Positions 1-10,958 of a DNA stretch of 64,000 nucleotides are shown in pieces (the stretch's first letter is position 1; every line of letters starts with the position of its first letter). The position numbers were made by a program, and so were the translations under genes. This stretch comes from Chamaea fasciata (Eukaryota; Chordata; Aves; Passeriformes; Sylviidae). Location of the stretch: assembly GCA_029207755.1 (NCBI GenBank), contig JARCOQ010000009.1, forward strand, positions 35,734,914 to 35,798,913, read 5' to 3'. The notes under the pieces were generated by a model. The model worked only from the letters and a program-made list of their open reading frames with translations. It did no database searches and was not told the origin of the DNA.

Positions 1-3000
1 ATAGATCCCACTTTGGATAGACACTGGTTTAGATGAACATAAGAGCCGCGATTCCCAGTCTGGATGGACACTGCTGTGAATAGACACCAGAGCCATGGAT
101 CCCACAGTGGATGGACAGTGGTCTGGATGGACACGAGAGCAATGGATTCTACTGTGGGTGGACACAGGTACAGATGCACACCGGAGCAATGGTGTCCACT
201 CTGGATGGACACTGGTCTGGATAGACACCAGAGCCCTGGATTCCACTCTGGATGGACGCTTGCCTGGATAGGTAACGGGCTACGGATTCCAGCGTGATAA
301 TGGTCTGGATGGACACCAGCGCCATGGATCCCACTCTGGATGCACACTACTCTTGATGGACACAAGAGTCATGCATCTGTCTGTGGATGGAGCCAGATTT
401 GAATGCACAGCAGAGCCACGCATCCATATAGACACTTGTCCAGATGGACACCAGAGCTGTGGATCCCAACTGGACACTGGTCTGGATGGACACCGGAGCC
501 AGGGATCCCACTGTGGATGGACACTGGTCTGGATAGGCAGAAGACCATGGATCTGATATGAATGGAGACTAGTTTAGACAGACTCCAGAGGCATGGATTC
601 CAGCTGGGCGCTGGTAACTGGATGGACACCAGAGCCATGGATCCCACTGGAGATGGAAATTGGTCAGGATGGACGCCAGAGCCATGGATCCCACTCTGGA
701 TGGATAGTGGTCTGGATGTATACGAGAGCAATGGATCCTACTGTGGGTGGACACAGGTACAGATGCACCCCGGAGCAATGGTGTCCACTCTGGATGGACA
801 CTGGTCTGGGTAGACACCAGAGCCCTGGATTCCACCCTGCATGGACACTTGCCTGGATCGATAAAGGCCTATGGATCCCTGCATGACACTGGTCTGGATG
901 GACGCCAGTGCCATGGATCCCTCTCTGGATGCACACTACTCTTGATGGACACAAGAATCATGCATCCCTCTGTAGATGGAGCCTGGTTTGAATGGACAAC
1001 ACAGCCACATATCCAGATGGACACTTGTCCAGATGGACACCAGAGCCATGCGTCCCACCTTATATTGATAGTGGTCTGGCCAGACACCGAACCATGGATC
1101 CCTCTGTGGATGCACAGTGGTCAGGATAGGCACCAGACTATGGATCCCCTACAAATGGACACTGGTCTGGATGGACATCAGAGCCATGGATTCCAGCTGG
1201 ACACTGTTCTGGAGGGACACCAGAGCCATGGATCGGACTCTGGATGGACACTCTTCTGGATGGACACCAGAGCCATGGATCCGAATTGGAACCTGGTCTG
1301 GATGGATCAAAACGGCCATGGAATCCACACTTGATGGACAGTGGTTGAGATAGACACCAGAGGCATGGATCCACCTCTAGATGGACACTGGTCCAGATGG
1401 ACACTGGTCCAGATGGACATGGGTCCAGATGGACAGCAGAGCCATGCCTCCCACCTGGTATTAATAGTGGTCTGGCCAGACACCGAGCCATGGATCCCAC
1501 TCTGGATGGACACTGGTCTGGATAGGCACCAGACCATGGATCCCCTACAAATGGACAGTGGTCTGGACAGACTCCAAAGCCATGGATTCCAGCTGGACAC
1601 TGGTCCAGATGGACACCAGATCCCTGTATCCTACTGTGGATGGACACTGGTCTGGCTGTGCACGAGCGCCATTGATCCCACTGTAGATGGACAGTGGTCA
1701 GGATGGGCAACAGAGCCAGGGATCCCACTTTGGATGGACACTGGTCTGGATAGTCACAAAACCATGGATTCTGTATAAATGGCCACTAATCTAGCGGAAC
1801 ACTAGTGCCATGGATTTTAGCTCGACACTGGTCTGGATGGACATTACAGCAATGTATCCCACTGTGGTTGGACACTGGTCTGGATAGACACCAGAGCCAT
1901 AGATCTGCTAAGGATGGACACTAGTCTGCATAGACATCAGAGCCATGGATCTGCTATGGATGGACACTGGTCTGGATAGAGATCAGAGCCATGGATCCCA
2001 GCTGGACACTGCTCTGGATGGACACCAGAGTCATGGATCCCACCTTGGATGCAATCTGCTGTGGATAGACTCCAGAGCTATTGATCTGTCTCTGGATGAA
2101 CACTCTTCTGGATGGACACCAGAGCCATGGATCCCACAGTAGATGGACACTGGTCTGGATAGGCCCCAGACCATGGATCCCCTACGAATGGACAGTTGTC
2201 TGGACAGACTCCAGAGCCATGGATTCCAGCTGGACACTGGTCCAGATGTACACCAGATCCCTGTATCCTACTGTGGATGGACACTGGTCTGGATGTGCAC
2301 GAGCGCCATTGATCCCACTGTAGATGGACAGTGGTCAGGACGGGCAACAGAGCCAGGAATTCCACAGTGGATGGACACTGGTGTGGGCGGACACCAGGGC
2401 CATGGAACGAAACTGGACACTGGTAGAGATGATAATGGTGTGGATGGATGCCAGAGCCATGGATCCCACTCTGTATGCACACTACTCTTGATGGACACAA
2501 GAGTCATGCATCCGTCTGTGGATGGAGCCAGATTTGAATGCACAGCACAGCCACACATCCATATGGACACTTGTCCAGATGGACACCAGAGCTGTGGATC
2601 CCAACTGGACACTGGTCTGGATGGACACCAGAGCCAGGGATCCCACTGTGGATGACACTGGTCTGGATAGGCAGCAGACCATGGATCTGATATGAATGGA
2701 GACTAGTTTAGACAGACTCCAGAGGCATGGATTCCAGCTGGGCGCTGGTAACTGGATGGACACCAGAGCCATCGATCCCACTGGAGATGGAAATTGGTCA
2801 GGATGGACGCCAGAGCCATGGATCCCACTCTGGATGGATAGTGGTCTGGATGTACACGAGAGCAATGGATCCTACTGTGGGTGGACACAGGTACAAATGC
2901 ACCCCGGAGCAGTGGTGTCCACTCTGGATGGACACTGGTCTGGGTAGACACAAGAGCCCTGGATTCCACCCTGCATGGACACTTGCCTGGATAGATAAAG

Positions 3001-6000
3001 GCCTATGGATTCCTGCTTGACACTGGTCTGGATGGACGCCAGCGCCATGGATCCCTCTCTGGATGCACACTACTCTTGGTGGACACAAGAGTCATGCATC
3101 CCTCTGTAGATGGAGCCTGGTTTGAATGGACAACACAGCCACATCTCCAGATGGACACTTGTCCAGATGGACACCAGAGCCATGCCTCCCACCTTGTATC
3201 GACAGTGGTCTGGCCAGACACCGAACCATGGATCCCTCTGTGGATGCACAGTGGTCAGGATAGGCACCAGACTATGGATCCCCTACAAATGGACACTGGT
3301 CTGGATGGACATCAGAGCCATGGATTCCAGCTGGACACCGTTCTGGAGGGACACCAGAGCCATGGATCTGACTCTGGATGGACACTGCTCTGGATGGACA
3401 CCAGAGTCATGGATCCCACCTTGGATGGATTCTGCTGTGGATAGACTCCAGAGCCATTGATCCATCTCTGGATGGACACTCTTCTGGATGGACACCAGAG
3501 CCATGGATCCGAATTGGAACCTGGTCTGGATGGATAAAAAAGGCCATGGAATCCACACTTGATGGACAGTGGTTGAGATAGACACCAGAGGCATGGATCC
3601 ACCTCTAGATGGACACTGGTCCAGATGGACATGGGTCCAGATGGACAGCAGAGCCATGCCTCCCACCTGGTATTAATAGTTGTCTGGCCAGACACCGAGC
3701 CATGGATCCCACTCTGGATGGACACTGGTCAGGATAGGCACCAGACCATGGGTCCCCTACGAATGGACAGTGGTCTGGACAGACTCCAGAGCCATGGATT
3801 CCAGCTGGACACTGCTCTGGATGGACACCAGTGTCATGGATCCTACCTTGGATGCATTCTGCGGTGGATAGAATCCAGAGCCATTGATCCGTCTCTGGAT
3901 GTACACTCTTCTGGATGGACACCAGAACCATGGATCCCACAGTAGATGGACACTGGTCTGGATAGACACCAGAGCAATGGATCCCACTGTGGATAAATAC
4001 AGGTACAGATGCACATCGAAGCAATGGTGTCCACTCTGGATGGACACTGGTCTGGATAGACACCAGGGCCCTGGATCCCACTCTGGATGGACGCTTGCCT
4101 GGATAGATCAAGGGCTATGGATCCCAGCTTGACAGTGGCCTGGATGGACACCAGCGCCATGGATCCCTCTCTGGATGCACACTACTCTTGATGGACACAA
4201 GAGTCATGCATCCGTCTGTGGATGGAGCCTGGTTTGAATGGACAGCACAGCCACGCATCCATATGGACACTTGTCCAGATGGACACCAGAGCCATGAATC
4301 CCAACTGGACACTCTTCTGGATGGACACCAGAGCCATTCATCCCACTGTGGATGGACACTGGTCTGGATAGTCACAAAACCATGGAACCAGTATAAATGG
4401 CTGCTTACCTAGAGGGACACTCGTGCCATGGATTTTAGCTTGACACTGGGGTGGTTGGACACCAGAGCCATGGATCGAAATTGGAGCGTGCTCTGGATTG
4501 AGAATAAGGGCCATGGATTCTACTTCTGATGGACACTGGTCGAGATAGACAACAGAGGCATGGATCCGCCTCTGGATGGACACTGGTCCAGATAGACACT
4601 GGTCCAGATGGACAGCAGAGCCATGTCTCTCACCTGGTATTAATAGTGGTCTGGCCAGACACCGAGCCATGGATCCCACTCTGGATGGACACTGGTCAGG
4701 ATTGACAACAGAGCCATAGATCCCAGTCTCGATGGACACTGGTCTGGATGGAAACCACAATCTTTGATACAACTGTGGCTAGACACTGGTCTGGATGGAC
4801 ACCACAGCCATGGATCCCACCTTAGATGGATTCTACTGTGGATAGACTCCAGAGCCATTGATCTGTCTCTGGATGGACACTGGTCTGGATAGGCACCAGA
4901 CCATGGATCCCCTACGAATGGACAGTGGTCTGGACAGACTCCAGAGCCATGGATTCCAGCTGGACACTGGTCTGGATGGACACCAGATCCCTGTATCCTA
5001 CTGTGGAGGGACACTGGTCTGGCTGTGCACGAGCGCCATTGATCCCACTGTAGATGGACAGTGGTCAGGATGGGCAACAGAGCCATGAATCCCACAGTGG
5101 ATGGACACTGGTGTGGGCGGACACCAGGGTCATGGAACGAAACTGGACACTGGTAGAAATGATAATGGTGTGGATGGATGCCAGAGCCATGGATCCCACT
5201 CTGGATGCACACTACTCTTGATGGACACAAGAGTCATGCATCCGTCTGTGGATGGAGCCAGATTTGAATGCATAGCACAGCCACGCATCCATATGGACAC
5301 TTGTCCAGATGGACACCAGAGCTGTGGATCCCAACTGGATACTGGTCTGGATGGACACCAGAGCCAGGGATCCCACTGTGGATGGACACTGGTCTGAACA
5401 GTCACAAAACCATGGATGCTGTAGAAATGGCCACTAAGCTTGAGGGACACTAGTGCCATGGATTTTAGGTCGACACTGGTCTGGATGGACATTACAGCAA
5501 TGTATCCCACTGTGGTTGGACACTGGTCTGGACAGACACCAGAGCCATAGATCTGCTAAGGATGGACACTAGTCTGGATAGAGATCCGAGCCATGGATCT
5601 GCTATGGATGGACACTGGTCTGGATAGAGATCCGAGCCATGGATCCTAGGATCCTAGATGGACACTGGTCTGGATGAGATGCACAGCCATGTATCCCACC
5701 TTGTTTGGATTCTGCTCTGCATAGACTCCAGAGCCATTGGTCCATCTCTGGATGGACACTGGTCCTGATGGACACCAGATTCATGGATCCAAACTTGAGC
5801 CTTGTCTGGATGGAGAAAAAGGGCCATGGATTCCACTTTTGATGGACACTGGTCGAGATAGACACCAGAGGCATGGATCCGCCTCTGGATGGACACTGGT
5901 CCAGATAGACACTGGTCCAGATGGACAGCAGAGCCATGCCTCCCACCTGGTATTAATAGTGGTCTGGCCAGACACCGAACCATGGATCCCACTGTGGATG

Positions 6001-7090
6001 GACAGTGGTCAGGATTGACAACAGGGCCATAGATTCCACTCTCGATGGACACTGGTCTGGATGGACACCACAATCTTTGATACAACTGTGGCTAGACACT
6101 GGTCTGGATGGATACCACAGCCATGAATCCAACTGTGGATAGACCCTGGTCCTGACTGACACCATGGCCATGGATGCGAACTGGACACTGGTCCAGATTG
6201 ATAATGGTGTGGATGGGCGCCAGAGCCATGGATCCCACTGTGGATGGACACTGGTTTGGATAGACATCAGAGCCTTGGATCTCAGCTGGACACTGTTCCG
6301 GAGGGACACCAGCGCCGTGGATGCCATTGCGGATGGACACTGCTGTGAATAGACACCAGAGCCATGGATCCCACAGTAGATGGACAGTGGTCTGGATAGA
6401 CACCAGAGCAATGGATCCCACTGTGGATAAACACAGGTACAGATGCACACCAGAGGAATGGTGTCCACTCTGTATGGACACTGGTCTGGATAGACACCAG
6501 GGCCCTGGATCCCACTCTGGACGGACGCTTGCCTGGATAGATCAAGGGCTATGGATCCCAGCTTGACACTGGTCTGGATGGACACCAGCGCCATGGATCC
6601 CACTCTGGATGCACACTACTCTTGGTGGACACAAGAACCGTGCATCCCTCTGTGGATGGTCCTTGGTTTTAAAGGACAGCAGAGCCATGCATCCATATGG
6701 ACACTTGTCCAGACGGACACCAGAGCTGTGGATCCCAACTGGACACTGGTCTGGATGGACACCAGAGTCATGGATCCCACTGTGGATGGACACTGCTGTG
6801 AATAGACACCAGAGCCATGGATCCCACTCTGGAGGGACACTGGTCTGGATGGGCACCAGAGCCATAGATCCCACTGTGGATGGACACTGGTACAGATGGA
6901 CACCATGGCCATGGATGTAAAGTGGATAGTGGTCCAGATAGTTAGTGGTCAGTATGGACACTAGAGCCATAGATCTTACTGTGGATGGACACTGGTACAG
7001 ATGGACACCAGGGTAATGGTGTCCAATCTGGATGGACACTGGTCTGGATAGCCACCAGAGCCATGGGTCCGCCTCTGCATGGACACTGGT
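1..7090 (+). repeat. 47-bp satellite array, forward arm
   Basis: Tandem array of a ~47-bp unit with ~42-bp variants. Each unit divides into about three related sub-blocks: TCTGGATGGACACTGG, then TCTGGATGGACACCAG, then AGCCATGGATCCCAC. GGATCC and CCATGG therefore recur in most units. Divergence between units is moderate. Diagnostic variants (for example the block around 356, again at 2491) recur about 2135 bp apart, showing a higher-order repeat. Because 47 is not a multiple of 3 and the unit has few stops, many spurious reading frames stay open on both strands; their peptides are cyclic and read the same motifs in several frames. I see no sign of real coding. The array continues beyond the left window edge. 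Confidence 0.93.
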
Positions 7091-7542
7091 CACCATTGTC
7101 CAGCTGCGTTCCATGGCGCTGATGTTTATCCAAACCAGTGTCCCACCACTCTTGGATCCATGGCTCTTGTGTTCATTCTGACAATTGTCCAGCAACAGTT
7201 GTATCGAAGAGTCTGTTGTCCATCCAGAGCAGTGGCCAGTTTGGATCCATGGCCCTGGTGTCCATCCAGACCAGTGTCCATCTGGAGTGGAATGCGTGGA
7301 TTTGGTGTCTATCCAGAGCACTGTCCATCTACAGAGGGATCAAGAACGCTGGTGTCCATCCAGAGCAGTGTCCAGCTGGAATCCATGGCTTTGGTGTTCA
7401 TCTAGACCAGTGTCCATTCGTCGGGGATCCATGGTCTGGTGCCTATCCAGACCAGTGTCCATCCACAGTGCGATCCATGGCTCGGTGTCTGACCAGACCA
7501 CTATCAATACAAGGTGGGAGGCATGGCTCTGCTTTCCATCTG
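7091..7542 (-). repeat. 47-bp satellite array, inverted arm (part 1)
   Basis: From about 7091 the same 47-bp unit is read in the opposite orientation (on the plus strand GTCCATCCAGACCAGTGTCC). The switch occurs at a near-palindrome at 7080-7102. The arm is cut at 7542 by an ERV LTR and resumes at 10959. Confidence 0.92.
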
Positions 7543-7813
7543 TGTCGTTGGTAGGGACACGAAAGAACCACACTCACTCAGGTTCAGTGGTGAGCAGAGA
7601 AAGAGGATGTTATTATCATTTTTGATTTAAATAGGATTTGCAGTTTTGTCAAGGATTAGTAGATGAGAGGAACACCTTTCTGACTATAGCGGTCAGTTCC
7701 CCTTGTCATCAGAGACTGGAATGAAAACAATCTACTTGTTTATGCTACATTCCTGAGAGACTCCACTAGAAATATGTAAACTGTCATCAGAAGGCTAAAG
7801 ACTCAGGGCGGCA
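7543..7813 (-). repeat. 3' LTR of class II provirus
   Basis: Direct repeat of 10690-10958. On the minus strand it starts TGCCGCCCTGAG and ends CAACGACA. The purine tract just upstream (minus sense) marks it as the 3' LTR. Confidence 0.85.
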
Positions 7814-7876
7814 TCTCACCCTTTTTGAGTTAGGAAAAAAGAAATAGGAAAAAGAAAAATGAACAATGTGCAGTCT

Positions 7877-8128
7877 TCATGAAGGACCATTGGAGTGAAC
7901 ACTCACGTTGTCTGCATCTGAGTCACTCCATGGTTCATGCACTTTCATTTGGTCACGGTCTCCATCTTTCAACATGACAGGGTTATTTGAATTGTGTGGC
8001 ACCATAAGGTGCTTGATGGCATATAAAGCTTTGCCAATCAACTGTGTGCAGGGTGAAACCTGCATTCCCCATTTTTGTTTTAATTTTTTTTTTTTTTTTT
8101 GCCTCATTGGCACACAACACAGCAACAC
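7877..8128 (-). pseudogene. Unassigned remnant in class II provirus
   Basis: An 83-codon minus-strand frame between the RNase H remnant and the polypurine tract. It carries a lysine-rich stretch caused by an A-tract (plus-strand T-run at about 8084-8101). By position it would be the end of pol or the start of env, but I recognise no integrase or envelope motif. It is probably noncoding decay. Confidence 0.3.
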
Positions 8129-8292
8129 AGGGTCTTCAGCAAATGAAACAAAGCAAAATTGCTGATTTCCTTCAAAATTGAGTGACCCAACTGCTGTGCT
8201 ATGTCGGCCACAGAAGCAAAAGTCGTGACTAAATTGAAAGGCTCCTGGGAAATTTTTGGAAATGCCATGACAGCAGCCCTCAATTCACCCAC
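8104..8292 (-). pseudogene. pol: RNase H fragment of class II ERV pol
   Basis: A short minus-strand frame with the conserved RNase H stretch around GELRAAVMAF (the catalytic Glu motif ELRA) followed by EPFNLVT. In the family, EPFNLVT leads into the catalytic Asp of TDS; here that position is altered to a T-F-A context, so one catalytic residue appears lost. It is a remnant of the pol RNase H domain and lies downstream of the RT fragment in minus-strand order, as expected. Confidence 0.65.
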
Positions 8293-8417
8293 TGGGCTGA
8301 CCTATCCTCATGACCTTCCAAAACTTGCTACTCAGATCCATCCTTCCAAGTAACAGTGGCCTATCTTGTCCTTCCCAAAATCCACACTTTTGGGATCAAT
8401 TGCCTGCACTAAATTAT

Positions 8418-8615
8418 CAATCGAGCAATGAGCTCAAACAAAGCGATCACCGTCTTTTGCGGCTGAAATGGAGCAATCAGCTCAAACAGTGCACGTGCCG
8501 TCTTTTTCGGATGAAACTGAGGCATTAGCTCAGACGATGCATGTGCCGTCTTTTGCGGCTGAAAATGAGCAATTAGCTCAAATTATGTACTTGCCATCTA
8601 TTGCGGCTGATGGGG
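8418..8615 (+). repeat. 48-bp tandem repeat (about 4 units)
   Basis: About four copies of a 48-bp unit built on GCCGTCTTTTGCGGCTGAAA and then AGCTCAAAC. Because 48 is divisible by 3, a plus-strand frame (8468-8899) encodes a 16-residue repeat (variants of QTMHVPSFAAENEQLA). It occupies the position where the RT body of the minus-strand provirus should be. Confidence 0.75.
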
Positions 8616-8664
8616 CAGGAAGACCCAGGGATAGGACCATTCATTGTGCCAGGGATAGGACCAT

Positions 8665-8991
8665 TCATCTCCATCGGCCAGTGATACCTGTAGGATACAA
8701 AGGAATCACAAGAAAGCAATCATTCAGAGTCACAATGAAGATCGGCCAATCTGAGGGAAGCATGGTGGGCAATGGCATATCAGCCTGCAACATGTCCGTG
8801 CTGTCCACCACAGCATTAACTTTTCGAAGGTCTTGTAGCAACCTCCCTTTCCCAGACTTTTTTTCGATGCAGAGATCAGGAGTGTCCCAAGACTGGTAAA
8901 AAGTTCCAGATGATCCTGGTCCAACAGCTCCTGAATCAAGTTCTGAAGGGCGACAAATGTGGCTTGAGAGACGGCTCATTCCAGACGTCAA
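8665..8991 (-). pseudogene. pol: Reverse transcriptase N-terminal fragment, class II ERV
   Basis: A minus-strand fragment of the retroviral RT fingers/palm. It shows IEKKSGKGRLLQDLRKVNAV, then LPTMLPSDWPIFIV and LNDCFLVIPL. In the family these are the KWRLL.DLR motif and the first catalytic motif (D-L-K-D-C-F), here N-D-C-F. Part of the upstream sequence continues in another frame at 8730-8939, so there is at least one frameshift. The downstream YMDD part is missing, replaced by the 48-bp repeat region. Confidence 0.8.
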
Positions 8992-9156
8992 GGGGCAAGG
9001 GAAAGAAACGTGATGTCCATTTCAGGGACAGACAGGGTACGAATCTTTTCAGGACAGTCTCTGGCCACAACAACAGTCCAGTGAATTTGAGCCAGCCCCG
9101 TAGCTTCAGAACAGCTGTTTTCTCACCACCGGTTCTCTGTCCTGTGAACAGAAAAC

Positions 9157-10010
9157 TCAAAAAACACAAATTGAGCAATGGTGGTCACTCCAAGGAGGCG
9201 CTGACCTCCTGGTGGCCATGCCCCCACCTGTGCTAAAAGTGCATCTCGCGGGACCGGCCCCCGCCGCTGTCCCAGGTTCTGTGGGAGGCAGCGGGGCCGG
9301 GCTCACGGGCCCCACAGAGCCCGTGCCTGTCGGCAGGGCAGGAACGCTGGCCGTCATGGCCATGACAAGGGACCTCGGTACAGCCACAGGTCCAGCCGGG
9401 CCATGCGGACACAGCGTGGGACGGATCGAGCCCATCACACGACCCCCCCGATCCAGGGCGGGGGGGAACGGGACGCCAGGAGGGGTGCGGTATGCAGAGC
9501 CACAACCATGCCCTGCCCCACAGCCCGACTCTGGCCCGGCTGTGGGGGGTTGGACGGCACCCGCCACGTGGGTGGCACCGAAGAGGGAGCGGGAAGCAGC
9601 GCTGGGAGAGGCGTGGCCCGCGGAGCCATGGCCCCGCCCTGCCCCACTGCCCGAGACTGGCCCAGCTGTGGGGGAGTGGGCGGCGCTGGGGGGGGAAGGG
9701 TCGAGGTGGGGGCAGGAGGCGGCATGGAGCCGCCCGGCCCGGGCCCCCACTCACAAGCCTTGCCACCCGCAGCGCCAGGCGGCACCTGCGCAGGGGAGGA
9801 GGGGTCCGGCCCCGCGGCCAGCAACGCCCCGCCCGCGCTGTGGAGACCCAGCGGGGGCATCACCCCCCCTGCGGGGGGTGGGATGGACTGCCTGTCCCTC
9901 GGGTCCACCGTGACCTGCGCAGGCACAGAGGCTGCACAGAGCCAGGCACGGCCACCCATGGCAAGGACTCCGCTTCACCCTCGCTTGTCCTTCTCCTTGG
10001 GGCTGGGACA
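9157..10010 (-). pseudogene. gag: GC-rich, proline-rich gag middle section of class II ERV
   Basis: A very GC- and CpG-rich stretch between the gag N-terminus and the RT fragment. Several minus-strand frames are open because of base composition; the peptides are Pro/Ala/Gly-rich. An approximate ~120-bp duplication is visible (the GGCCCGGCTGTGGGG block near 9530, and a variant with GGCCCAGCTGTGGGG near 9660). By position it corresponds to the spacer region of gag. No capsid homology motif (MHR) or zinc knuckle was found. I cannot choose one reading frame. Confidence 0.4.
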
Positions 10011-10011
10011 G

Positions 10012-10574
10012 TCGGACTGAGTCCCGCCCCCTTCCCCAGGGCCAGGAGAGCACCGGGGGGGGGGGGGGGAGGGGGCAGAAAACCCCCCACTTTTCAGTTT
10101 CCTCGGCAAAAAGACAGGTGGGATTGGTGGGGCCGCCGCGGCCAGCTCCCCGGAATCCCACGGGACCTCGCCCGGCTGGCCGGGAGCTGCGTCCTCCCAC
10201 TGATCCGACTCACAGCCTGTCTCAGCCTCGGAAAGGGATGCTTCTTCTTTCGCCCCAGCCTCGGCATCCGAGCTGGAAACCTTTCCAGGGGAGATGAAGT
10301 CTCTCTCAAAAGCTTTCCACCACTTGAATCTACTTACACCATCAAAACATTGCTCCCAGAGCTCCAGTAACTCCTCTATGCGTGCATCGTTACGTGCAAA
10401 CAAAGCCTGGATGTTGTGGAAGCTGAATTGCCTCCACTCGTCCTGTGAGAGGGCTCTCCAGTCTTCAAAGAAAAACCCATTGCTTTTCCCATAATAATAC
10501 AAATGCTTAAAATCATCCCTAGAAACAGAAACTGTCTGCCGCTCCAGGAAGGCTTGCAAACTAAGCAAGACCAA
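10012..10574 (-). pseudogene. gag: Gag N-terminal (matrix-like) region of class II ERV
   Basis: A minus-strand open frame from a Met at 10574. About the first 105 residues form a matrix-like alpha-helical stretch (DWRALSQDEWRQFSFHNIQ, then RIEELLELWEQCFDG and WKAFERDFISPGKV). An acidic Ser/Glu segment and a proline-rich tail follow. It lies about 115 bp downstream of the 5' LTR, where gag should begin. The assignment rests on position and composition rather than a hallmark motif. Confidence 0.55.
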
Positions 10575-10689
10575 GCCTCATACCTGGAGATACAGAATAC
10601 CATTTTTGCAAAAGACCAGCTACCAACCAGCCCTATTACCTTAAAGCTGTCTCCACAGACTGCAATCCCCACAGTCAGAAGCCACCAAA

Positions 10690-10958
10690 TGTCGCTGGTA
10701 GGGACACAAAAGAACCACACTCACTCAGGTTCAGAGGTGAGCAGAGAAAGAGGAAGTTCATTATCATTTGTGATTTAAAAAGGATTTGGAGTTTGGTCAA
10801 GGATTGGTAGATGGGAGGAACACCTTTCTGACCCTAGTGGTCAATTCACCAGTCCAACAGAGACTGGAATGAAAACAATCTACTTGTTTATGCTACATTC
10901 CTGAGAGCCATCACTAAAAATATGTAAACGGTCATAAGATGGCTAAAGAATCAGGGCA
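10690..10958 (-). repeat. 5' LTR of class II provirus
   Basis: Direct repeat of 7543-7813. On the minus strand it runs from TGCCCTGATTC to CCAGCGACA. Differences from the other LTR are mostly scattered substitutions, suggesting an old insertion. Confidence 0.85.

Larger units (their letters stand above)
7543..10958 (-). mobile_element. Class II (betaretrovirus/ERVK-like) provirus, internally deleted
   Basis: A provirus on the minus strand bounded by two ~270-bp direct repeats (LTRs, TG...CA), about 90% alike by eye. Next to the 5' LTR, minus-strand sequence begins TTTGGTGGC, a plausible primer-site start. Next to the 3' LTR there is a purine tract, AAAAAGGGTGAGA. In minus-strand order it holds a gag 5' part, a GC- and proline-rich section, an RT N-terminal fragment and an RNase H fragment. 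I recognise no integrase or env. It sits inside the inverted satellite arm. No convincing target-site duplication was found (left flank ends CATCTG, right flank starts AAAGAC). Confidence 0.85.

Noticed and set aside
64..7554. Dozens of 60-260-codon frames in the first 7.5 kb (and 10.9-12.9 kb) as genes
   Set aside because: They are frames of the 47-bp tandem repeat, cyclic in sequence, present on both strands and in all frames. No domain or coding asymmetry.
8310..8899. Plus-strand frame 8468-8899 as a stand-alone gene
   Set aside because: Part of it is the 48-bp repeat and the rest is antisense to the RT fragment. Kept only as a repeat and a finding.
9212..10370. Plus-strand frames of 200-290 codons in the GC-rich region as a gene
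   Set aside because: They are antisense to a gag region of a minus-strand provirus; openness follows from GC content. No recognisable domain.
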